Below, piece after piece: positions 39,201 to 51,200 of a stretch of 64,000 nt of DNA. The stretch is taken from assembly GCA_017591395.1 (NCBI GenBank), contig WEDG01005132.1, forward strand, positions 62,001 to 126,000. Direction: 5' to 3'. Made by a program: the position numbers and the translations under genes. Position 1 is the first letter of the stretch. The number at the start of each line of letters is the position of its first letter. Under the pieces are notes generated by a model. That model worked only from the letters and a program-made list of their open reading frames with translations, had not been told where the DNA came from and ran no database searches. Source of the DNA: Schistocephalus solidus (taxonomy: Eukaryota > Platyhelminthes > Cestoda > Diphyllobothriidea > Diphyllobothriidae).

Positions 39201-42200
39201 GCTCTAAAATTAACCCCAAACCCTACTCTAAACCTACGTACTCACTTGTTACGGCTGCTATCCCGCTAATCTAACCAGCCTCTGTGATGTTACTGATTGT
39301 GTCTCTCCACGCGTGACGATCGTCTGGAGCAGACCTGGAGAGCTCTTCATCAGTGACGGAAATGGCATACCGAATGTCCAAGAGCATCTTCCATGTCCTG
39401 ATGTACTGTGTCAAGCCAGGTTTTGAGCTGACTTCCTCGTCGACACCTCCGATTGGGTAGGGAGCCTAATCAATGGCAGTATCAATTAGCTCGTGTGGTG
39501 TGTGACGAAACTACCAAACCACCTCAGTCGTCCTTCTTGAATGGCTTGGGATATCCCTTCTTGTGGATAGGCACGAGGATTCCTGAGCCCCAGTCATCAG
39601 GAACAACCTCGTCTCTCCAAGCTTGTTCAATCACTTCATGAAGCCAGGGCGACAGTGTGTTGGCACAAGACTTGTAGATTTCAGAGGGTTTACCGCCGTA
39701 TTCAGGTGCCTTGTTGCTGCGCAACTTTCTTATGGCATCAGTGACTTCTCCTTCAGAAGAGGGGTCGCATGAAACTGCACAGGCAGGAAAGGGAGGGGAC
39801 TGCGCTGTAGATGGGAACGAGGGGGTTCTGAGCTCGGTATCGAAGTTGAGAAGGTGCTTGAAGTGCTCATGCCATTGCTCGCCCTTGGCATTCCGGCTCC
39901 CAGCAACAATCAGCGATCGGCGCTTCCAGCTGCGAATAAAACGTCTCATTTTCGCACTGTTCAGCAGCGGAAGTTGGTGCGTACACGGAGGCGATAGATA
40001 TGTTTTCTTACGTGCCCGTTCAGCCACAAAAGGACATCCATCCATTGACGGGTTCCCAAGCAAGCACTGCACAGTTCGCATGTTGCGAGAGGGCGATCGC
40101 CATACCCTGTCTGCCAGAAGAGTCACCTGGATCACTGTGGTACGGAGTGAAGTGTGAGTTGGATCCCGAGATATTTATTTCCCGAGCGCCTGAGTCAAGA
40201 ATCGGGACTCCCGGCAGGCAGCAGATATCTACGTTGTACTGATGAAGGCTGCGCACAGTCAGACTTTGGGTACCAGGGTCCAGGAACGTTTGTGCATTCC
40301 GGCATCCAATACCAAGGGTCCTATTCCGATTGAGTAGGTCAGCTCGCCTACTATTCGCACGTACTGTAATCGGACATATTTTCATGAGGTAGCTTGGGAA
40401 TTGTGAGCATCAGCGGGTCCCCAACAGCCACTCGGATTGTTGGTTCGAGGTTGACTCGTCTATCGATCTGACTCAAGAGGCAGCAGACGAGAGTTACCTT
40501 ATGTAACGGCGGTTCACAGTCGCCAAGTCAAAGTGCCGTCATTTAACTTTTCAGCTTTTTATAAGACTTTTGGTGTGCTAGACCTCAACGCGCCGACACC
40601 CTGGCAGCAATGTTGCTGCTGGTTCACGACTACTTAGTCGCCAGACCCGAATGTCTAGCAATTTCGCAGGAAGACTTCACTAGAGGCCGTTACGCCACCT
40701 GCGGACGCGCCGGTACTCGGGCAACCGATCCTCCATAAACACGAACACTTCACTTAATACTTTAGCATGATCATTTAATTGTTTGGATCATAGTGTTATC
40801 AAGGCCAAAACGGTTTTATCCTGCTATGAATTTCGCATTTTATCTTTTTCCATGACGTTATCTCAACTTCTCCGGCAAAAACAGGCATAAGCACCCAAAT
40901 CTTCTAAATGGCTAGGGCACCGCGAATCCTTTTATTTGAACATTGAATTCCATTCTGACGTATCAGATGCAAAAGGACGCACACCAATGTATAGCATGAA
41001 AAAAGGACAACATTCCCTAAATGCGGTCCAGTAATGTACGTTCACAGGAATTTTGATTTGGGCTTCTAAGTTTGGATTATACTACTAGAAGTGTCAGCTG
41101 TCTCTGAATTCTGAAACGGTGTTTATATTAAGAGATTTAAGCTTTTGTGCATTCAGTTAATTCCATTCGGTAACGTAGAAATGAAATGAAATGAAAATGA
41201 AATAATTCAACCAAACAGAGGGCGAAAGTAAATCAAATGAAAACATGTCGAGTACTGAATCGCAGCTACTTCAAGCAGAATACGGTGGACCGGCCAAGTA
41301 GATTTCTGTAGAATTACAAGCTGCTGAGATAAAATATTTGGCAGTTCACCGTTATATTGGGTTCTATGAACGCCACGAAATTGACAGCAACTAGCGCACT
41401 TGGAAGCGGAACAACTGTATGTTCATCGTTCTCCGATTGTATGCTGGTGCCGGGCAAAAACATTTGGCCTAGAACACTGAAAGTGGTCTAAGTTGAATAT
41501 AGCAGGGAATGTATAAATATTTTTATTTTATTTTTGCTGCTATTGCTAGCATTTATCCATGTCTGAAAAAGGTTCATACTTATTGCCTCTCCATAATAAA
41601 ACTCCATCTCTTTAAACATTTAAACAACTGTCATATTTTTAATCAGTTTCATTTAAGTAAATCCCAAAATGTTTAAGCCATCAATTGTGCCGTTAAGCGA
41701 GTTAAACCAGAAAACCGCAAAAATCCTAGACCCAAGTAAAACAGCTATTCAAATTTCTAGAGTTTAAAGCAACGCGGTCAGGTTAAAAGACTACTAACTG
41801 GCTTATGACGGGTTAAGGTCATCTTATTTAACTAAGACTGAAGGGAAGGTTTTCCAAAATATTTTTTATCTATAAAGTTTTCTGGCGATGTCTAGATTCT
41901 GTGTCTTCAAACTGGAAATAATCCGAACTTGTAATAATGCAATTACCCTTTAAAATTGCAATATCACAGTCACGTTTTTGAAGTAAGGGCCTTGAGCACC
42001 GACGCGTTTATAATTTTCAAGCACCACGAATATTCGTCTAGTTTGTTGATGCTCGCCTTAAAAAAACCTTTTAGAGTACACCGCCCGTGCTGTCTGAACC
42101 TTATTTTGTTAATCATTGCTATTTTAGGGTGCCGAATCGAAAGCATCAGCAAAGAGTAAGCGCTCCGTAAGTCGAAGTTGTTTTTTATAAACTACGAAAG

Positions 42201-45200
42201 TGAACCAATAAAAAATCAAGAGCAATCTTTCCAAAATTCTTAAGATTTTACGTGCCCCTCTCTGTTCCATCCTCATCTAGCAGCATGGCTGTAACAAAAA
42301 CCGGATTTTAAAAGTGAATTTTTAAATGTTATAAATAATGAAATGTCAAACTCATTTTGAGCGCAGAGTACCAAGTTTGGGTTAAGGTACGGCCAGGAGA
42401 AGCACAATAGACTCAAGGTGGTAGTTTTTCCCTACATAGACGCTGGTACCATAATAAAATTTTGTGCACTCGCATAGCTGAAACTGCACAGGCCTTTTAA
42501 TCTGCCGTATTGGAGGCCAAAAATTATAGCTGAATGATACAGAAAATAAAATCTCCCAGAAGACAACTCCACGCGCTACACAAAGAAACGCAAAGAACGT
42601 TTTGCCTTAATATGTTAAGTTCAGTGCTTTGCTTTGGCCTAACAAAAGGATACTTTTATTACCATTACCGTTTGCCTCAATGACAAAGAAAGCTTAATCC
42701 ACCTTTTCATGAATGGTTCTTACGTCTCAGGGGATAAAGCCGTTATGTAGCTGACCAATCATGTTTTCGATTAATTTCAAAAATGCGTCTGAGAATAATC
42801 CATAAGTGCATATTGCTATTGTGATATGTCAATTAATTCTATCCATTTTCATATAAAATTAATTAAAAGATTGCCTTCGTGAACAAATAAACCATTCATA
42901 TTTAATTGAAATATGTAAACGATTTCGACGAGATTTCAAAAAAAGGAGCAATAGGATACATTATGCGTCGATTAAAACCAGGGAAATGGTAAAAGACTAT
43001 GACATTTCCCGATATTTTGACATTTTTGTGAGCAGTAGTAGCAAGCAGACTAAACATAAGGATATCTTTCATGTGTCATGTAAGTTGTCCTTTCATGTAC
43101 AATTCTCCTTGCGCCGTTTATTTTACCCACGAGGAATGATTGATTAGGATTCCAGGTAAGGCATGCGGTGATTAAAAAATGTCGGAAAACAACACTTTTC
43201 TCATAAGATGTCGGTTTCCAATGCTCACTGATATGACGCTATTCAGCAGATTTGCTATAAATGCTTTGGCAAAAACGATAAATTGTGAACTTAACACCTA
43301 TGCTCCCTTTCACTGGAACTACTTTCACTTTTTACGAAAACAGGAAGTCAAAGGGGAAAAATTCTCAACCGATTCAGCGAGTCCAAAGGGTGCAGCAGGA
43401 AGTAGTGGTCGAAGGTCTCCCTCTATCGAGGTGAGTGCAGCTTTTTAACATAAAACTTGCCTAATCTCATCGTAAAAAGAGAGGATATCTCCCATTAAGG
43501 GCTGCAGGCAAGTTATGAGCACAGAATCAAACAGCAGCTCAACGTTAATCCCAAATGCTTTAAATAAATTCCGGTAACGATCGCGCATGTGGCCCCACTC
43601 ACAAAACGGGAGGCAAAGAGTCCTGTAATAGAAGCATTATGGGTAATCAAAACTGTTTTATAGCTGCTTTTAGGAAGCCAGGTGAACTGATCCCAGCCAG
43701 CGGTGACCAATCAACTTGAAGGAGAATATAAGAATTATATACCGTTAGGGCAGATTAAAGACATGAGAGCCTGGAATGGCCATATCTGGTTCATTGGCCA
43801 ATCATACCCAACCCCAGGTAATGCTCTACCCGAGGTTCGAAACCATGATCTGCTGGTCAGAAGTTCAGCGCTCTAACAATTGATTATGCAGTTAGGTATG
43901 ACGGGTTGATGACGGCTACTGAGCCAGAAATGACCATTCCAGTCTCCATTACCCTTGTCAGCATTGTTAATCTGCCTCTAATAGTACTAGCTGCTATGCG
44001 GCTGCTGGCGGTGTTCGAGAGCGAGCTCCAAGGCAGAAGGAGAGGAGTGAGTTCTGTTAGTGATCGGTAAGCGTTCATCAACGAATATATTGTTAAAACC
44101 CTCTCGCATGACAGCCATTGATGAAGATAAATTATAAGCTGGTAGCAGTTATAGCCGAACCACTAACTATCAACCTACATCCAAAGGCTAACCGCAGTCC
44201 CAATTGCCTAACCTATAAGCCTAAGCCTAGCCTCTAGCCATCATCTTTAACCTGAGCCCTTGGGCCCCAATCCTGACACTGACCGCTTACCCTTAGCTGA
44301 ATGCTAATGCTACGTGTAAGGGAGACCTGACGGGGAATGAGTGAAAGGGAGGGCGCGTTAACCCAAAGGAGATAAGTAGGTATGCTTTAGACGCAAAGAC
44401 TAAGTGGGCCCGCATATTCGATCGTTACCTGCAGCCCACTTTTGTCGTCCCTGAAGAGCAGTATTCTTATGGGTCGTGAAAATTAAGCGTGTACTATCAA
44501 AAGGCAGGGATTTAAAAATCAAACAGTCAGTGACCGATCTCACGAAGTGTATTTTTTTAGGAAAGATAACTTCAGTTTCACGTTCGATCATACAGCGGCA
44601 CAATCCCTTGTTATTTCAGATACAACAGAATAATAGCTTTCAATTCCATATCCTTTTAGTTGCCAGCATAAACAACACTCGATAAAAAACGACTGCTTAC
44701 TTACTTAGTGAGCCTTTTTCTATTAATTTTGCATGCCTTTACAAATAAAAATATGACTTATAGAAAACATGCTCATAAACATACTTTTTGTACTCATTTA
44801 GTAGAAAATCACGTCTTCTTCAAAATCTTTACTCAAGAGGAAGGCACACTTGGGTTTTAAAAATGTTCCACTTCCCGAATAAGTTTGTATCCGATCTGCC
44901 GTTTAATCGAGTTTAGAGTTTTCATTCTACCTGCTGTATGCTGTACTTCTCTGGAATAGCTTACATTCTTTACTACTTTTGAAAAGACACCATATACTGC
45001 TCAACAAATTTGACAATTGATGTGGATTATATTACAGACGCCATGCAGAACATTATTATCTGGAAAGCTGTTGTACTTATGGAATGGACTTTTTACGGAA
45101 GTGAAAATCGCATAATAAGAAATTGTCTTTAAATCGAAAGACAGCATTCTGCGGCGTATAAAATTATAAAAGACGTGTTTTTCTATAAACTGAGTACAAA

Positions 45201-48200
45201 AAGGGATTCCTTTGAGTATGTTTTTCCTAAAATGTATTTGAATATGTAACGGCATCGAAAATCAGAAGGAAAAATGTTTTCTACTTGACTTGTGTGGTTT
45301 TTGCAGATTAAAAAGGTGACATTCTGGCGTAGACATGGTAGTATGCGAGTATGATGCGGGATTCTCAAGCTTACAACCCGCCTAAGTCATCTTTCCTAAT
45401 CCAAACCACATTTCGGAATTGCGGTTCCTAACTGTACATACCTGACGTTCGGTGGTCTGATTTGTTTACAGGACAGAATAAAAATGTGGCCATTTTGCTT
45501 TAGAACTCTAAGCAAGTGTGCACACAAGGCCACCCACATACAGGCAAAGCAATGTGCAATATTTTATTATCAGTTAATGATTTCTCATCCCTCTTACAAA
45601 ACTGAGTAATGATGAGGGCTGACAGAGGAGTGGTCTCTCTTGTTTCTATCGTTCTATGCCCAACACGAAATTTAACAACAGCCTGCTGTCTTGTGAACAA
45701 CGAACAACTACCTTGTGTAATCGCATGTCTATCGCATCTAAGCACCAATTTATTGCTAGAGGATGTAGAGTGTAGAAATGCAGATGCATAGTACATTGCA
45801 TGTTGTGTTTTTAGGCAGAAGAAGCAGCCGCTGCGGCTGCTTTAGCCATTGCCACAGATCCCACCTTTCTGAATCAACTAGAAAATCTGTTGGGTGGATT
45901 GCTAAGCAAGGACGGTAACCCTGTGGACGAGGCTACAAAGGCTCGTATTCTGTCACAGCTGGTTGCTCTACTGCAGAGCAAGGGTCTACCGTTGGAGGAA
46001 GCCCTGCGGCTGGCTAAGGCCATGCTGGAAGCCAAACTACTGGGAAAACCGTTTGATCTCAGCGCAGAACTTGCAAAGGCTTTAACTAGAGTGTTCAAAG
46101 CAAAGGCCGTGGCAGCTCTCGCCAGCGCACGCCGTCGCAAAGGCCGGTCCGCAGGACAACGAGCCCTCTCAATCCTCGACTGGCGCGAACTCATGCACAC
46201 AACCACGCAGAAGTACGAGCAAACCGTACAATCTGGCAGCCTCTCAGCAACGTCATCATCGACCTCCTTATTCCCAAGATCCCTTTCCACGGAAGGTGGA
46301 AAGTCGCCGGGCTCGGTGAGTTCATATCTGAGTAGCGGTAGACCGACCTTTCGAGCGCGTAAGGAAGATGAACAGGAGAAGAAGACAGGGAAGCGTGAAC
46401 TCTTCTTGGCTCGTCATAAAGACAGTATAGATGTGAGTTCGTCAGAGACTATAAGCACCGCTGGAAGCGATGCGAGTCCAATAACCTCTTCCACGTTAGA
46501 GATGCAACTTTATTCAAGTTCAGAAGACTCAGATGGTAGAATGGAATATTACTTGAGGGACGAAGAAGAACCGTATGTAAAAGATCCAACAGAGCCCTGG
46601 TTTTCAGACGAGGATATTGTCGAGCACATCGTTGAATGTCTAGGAGCGACAACCAGAATCAACCAGAAAAGACTGAGAACCTTCAAAAACGTGCTTCTGT
46701 CTATTGCGGATGACGATGCATTGCCTCCAAAATTGTCGCAGATTTTTAAGAGGGCTCCTACTCTCCAAAGCACCTTCGCTCATGACAGTGACATGAAAAC
46801 GATGTTTGCCTTTAAGGAAGTTGTTCGCATGCTTGCTGAAGCTAAACTACTGAAGCAGGATAACACAAAAAGGTATGTTCGGCAAGTCAATGAAAGAACG
46901 GACTGGTTATTGCGAAAATTTGCTCAAATAGGATTTATCTATCTTAATCACGAGGATGAAGAAGCTCTCTTTAAAATATGTGACGCCCTGAACAACGTTC
47001 CGAGTTCGTGCTTTGAGGAATGGATAGAAGATAAGGACATTTTTGCAGACGGGGGCCTTACATTACCGAGAATGTCTACGCATCAGATTGTGGCACTTTT
47101 ACACGCAGGAGAATCCGAGAAAACAAACATTAGGAAGGGTTTCCTTCCACCCATAACTAATTTGCCTCCCTCACGAGTGGCCTCAACTGTAATCATCGCC
47201 CAGGTAAATCGAACATTACTATCCTGTTTCGGATGAGTTTTGAAAGGAGCCCCTAAAATGCTCTTACAACTGGCACAACTAGGATCTTATCAAAAAATCC
47301 TATTCAAAGCAATTATGATGACTGGCAAATCTATGCACGCACCTAGTTAGAAATGTTTTAATAAACTTATGCAGGAACCCCTACGAACAGTCACGATTTG
47401 CTCTTAAGCCCATACTAGAGAGGTTGTTACTTGCCACTGTACATGTTACTCAACAGTAAGGGGAACTCCTAATGCTTTACTAATAATTCAGAACTCTATA
47501 ATTAGGCACAAAAACGCAGTTAGGAGAACGAATAAATAGTAACATTTAATCAGACATTTGCTTATTAGATCCTGTGAATATTCCCATGTTACACTTGAAA
47601 AGCTAGAGTGGCAAACAAGTGTCACACCAATAAAGTTAATTTGGTGACAGGGTTCATTCGGGACCCTTTGGGTTAGTCGCAGTCCTTGTTCCCACGCGGC
47701 CTGCACGACTAGGCCGGTACCCTGTGGTCATTGGGGCTGGGGCGAAGAGGTGGAGGTGGTGTGTGCGCGATGTCTGTTGGTTGGACACTTGCCCCCTAAA
47801 CGGACCGTGTGGTCGATGTGCTGGACCAAAGCAGGGTGTGGCATGCGTTATTATTTGGTTTGAGGTCCCATAATAAATGCCAGACATGGAGAGCGTACCC
47901 AAAATGGGCACGCAGAGGGACAGGCTCATACCCAACCCGCTCTTCCACTCTGTGGGATATGATTCACCTGCGCCCGATCCCACCTCCGGTCTTCTTGGCT
48001 CTGTCTTCATACCGGGCACGGGCGTGTAACAGAAGAGAGAGTGTGGTAAATGCTGTGCAAGTCACCATCCCTGAACCACTCCTCTGTGGAGCATACGGTG
48101 GACATCGTCGAATTACGATGGTTCGCCTATCGTCAGGTTTAACCCACGTAGTGCGCAGGACTCTCATTGGGATGGGTCGACGTGCAATTACGACATCAAT

Positions 48201-51200
48201 CGCGACTGATGGATTAACTAACCCATTAGCCACTCGCTGGCGTGATAGTTTTCTGGTACTTGATAACCAACCTTAAAGGTTTCAGTTCAGTTCAGTTTTA
48301 TTTTGGAACCGATAGGCAAACGCCTTTGAACTCCGTATTGGGTACTAAGTGGCTAATAAAGCATCGATACATAGGGAAAAAAGAAAATACGTTGTTTGCA
48401 CAATGAAATAGGTCATCGGTGATTCCGGGATCCCTATCAGCTAACTGTTACAGAATATAACTCAAAATTAAGCTATTTTATACTTTGTCGGACATGTATT
48501 TGTTTGCCTACCCTTTTTCCTATGGCCAGATGGCAGCGAATGTAACTAAGTACTGTTGTTTAAATTGTACTATTTAATCTATTTGGAGTATTTTGATAAG
48601 GTTTTATGGTCAATACTCTGTGTTAAGTTTTTTCATACTTTTATGCCTTTAGAATATACTTCCATTGTTACCCATGGAAGCCATAACCGAGGCTCCGAGG
48701 CAGTCAGAATTGCCTAGATCATTGAAGCGAATGTAAGCACATTTTGATAACTGGTGTTAAAAGTAACAGCTTTTTCTCACTGTTTCTATAGAAAGAGGCA
48801 ATAAATTTCCTGCGAGCAGAGATCGTAACGCCACATTTAAGCTGATACTTAAAAATGGATCTGAGCAGAATGCTCTCAACAGTAACAGCTTTTACACATC
48901 ATTTGGGTTTTGATCCGTCTTATCTAGTTACGTTTTAAGAAAAGAAGTGACTGATTTAAACGCTTCCTCCTTGTACGCTTTAAGCCAATGTGTAAAATTT
49001 TTAAAATCGGACTGGGTTTCTACTGGAAATCCACACTGAAAGATTCCGCAATCTTCTTGTAAGCAAAAAGAAAAGAACGAATAAAGAAGTCTAACACATG
49101 CAATTCACACATGATGCACTAGCCCTTTTAGTTAGTTGCGCACACTGTACCTTATTTAAGGTTGTTTTCATTTACGTTGCAATGTTGAGATATCAGAATG
49201 AAAACTTACAGATTCCAATATCCAGAGCCTTTAAAACCGGCAAAAATACTTTACATGCATGATAAAATTTGTTACCAGATCTTCTACTGAAAACCATTAA
49301 GTTCTTCGAGTAATATAAGAATTGTTTGTTATCCTGAGCTTTCGGAATCGTGCAGGATTTCACTTTCAGAGAGCAGTAACAAAAATTAAATACTCAAAGG
49401 GGGTACACACAAATCAATGACCACTAACACAGGCCTGGAGGTGATTGCTTGGGGTACTACACGCCGGCTTTAAATTAATAAATCGATTACTGAGTTCCCA
49501 TCAGTTGACCAGGCTTCAATGCATTGGCAACTTATCTTGTTTCCGGTGTGGGCAATTGTTTGGGGGACTGGGAAATTGTACTCTTAGCCCGTTTCGTATT
49601 TGTGGGCAGAAACGTACGATACTTAGTCGTCACGCCACACAGTCAATTTATTTTCATGAATGCGCAATCCGAGCGCGCCTTCAGTCTGACCTGTGTGGTA
49701 CCGAGGACGCTTTAGACATGGGAGGCGATAGCTTGCCCCAAATTTCTCTTTGGGATTAAGTTGGTTGTTGACTTTCGTCACTCTGCTGCGCATGGTAGCT
49801 TTGGGCCGGCATCAGTATGCTCAGTCGCTTCTAAACAGAGTGTGTGCCATATCCTTGGTGGTGTCTCTGTTTGGGTCTTCCAAGGCTGCTCTCATTCTTC
49901 TTCACTCGAGCCAGAACGTTGTCATATTTGGCGCCACTCATTCTCAGTGATCACATTTTAAGCTTGAATTCTTCAACCTGCTATTATTTTGGCCTGTGAG
50001 AGCTATGCTGGTCTGCTAAAGTCCCTATCATCATGAAATTCCTTAGCTTTCTCATTTTACTCTTCTCGGTTCAACACAACAGTCAATCATCCCTTGTCAG
50101 CAGACAAATACTAATTTTTTTGTGCTTCCTCAGTCCTCTCATAGCTTTAGAGTCTGCGAAATAAATCGGGTTAATTTGTAAACCATCAGCAAGGAAGTAA
50201 CAATTTATCTGAAGGAATGCTTTTTGTCATCAGTTGTTCCAGTTTTCATTAGCATAGCTTCCAGGCAAGCAATGAAGTTGACCGGGTTGACATCTGCGGT
50301 GGTAAAAGGAGCTTCGTGCTGAGGCACTCGTAGTTCCTCCTCTGTTAGCTGTTTAGACGGAAGTTTGTGGACCAAATTTGAGCTTCTAGTGTCCATTAAT
50401 TTTAAATTATTCAGTTTCCGCTCCAAAACTTTCCTCCTCTTCAACTGGCTGTGATGTGCCAAATCTGTTTGAAATTTTTTGTGCTTTTAGAATACACGCT
50501 CAGGATATTTCACTGCGTTTCTCTGTTCTAGTGAAGTCGGATTAGAAAGCAAGATTGAGCGCATGATTCGTAAAGTAAGGCGGGCCACTGATGGGGTGAC
50601 CGCGAACGATATTGATGCTTTAGCAACAAGGGCCCGCGAACAAAGAGCTGAATTGAGAAGACGTGTTTCGCAACGGGTTTCCCTGCTTGGGGTCGGCGGG
50701 CTGATTGAGGACTACCAAGATGAAGAAGAAGAGTAAGTTCCTTTATTGCCTCGTCAATATTTTTCGGAAAAGGAAGTTGTTCACATGGTGGCGTTTTAGT
50801 ATCCCTGCAGGTTGTGTTTTGTTAAAATTTTCTTAACTTTTGGTTACTTTTCGTACGGACCATAGAGGACCATCTGTGGTTGGGACAAGAAATATAATTT
50901 ACACGCGATATAGATTATAGTAAGTGGAATGCGTGCAGTATTCACCGCATTCCCCATGTCCATGCATACATATACCTCAAATTCCATTCCCGCCTTTTGT
51001 GAGTTGAGGGAATACAAAGGTGCCTTATACTAAAAGTTCTTGACAAACGGTTTGTACTCGAATTGCCCCTTTTGTATGCACTACTGTACTGAAGAATTCA
51101 AGGAACTCGCTTGAGTACTGAGTCCAGAAAGCGATGAAAGCCATTCCCTTTATTTGTCACTGCGTCTGCGAGAAGGTGGTGAGTTTTATGTTACAGCGCA

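Larger units (their letters stand above)
39245..40500 (-). mobile_element. Second LINE, collapsed by internal deletions
   Basis: On the - strand an endonuclease start is followed directly by RT motif 0-1 and then by C-terminal sequence (RLRWFG-like and a degenerate end with the [17 protein letters not shown] phrase). Central EN, central RT and motif C are missing. It lies in the roughly 6.2-kb intron between exons 16 and 17, opposite to the gene. It is a different lineage from the zinc-finger LINE. Confidence 0.72.

Noticed and set aside
49445..49961. Overlapping open frames as a gene between exons 20 and 21
   Set aside because: Three frames are open over the same GC-richer block, none has splice support, and no motif is recognisable.
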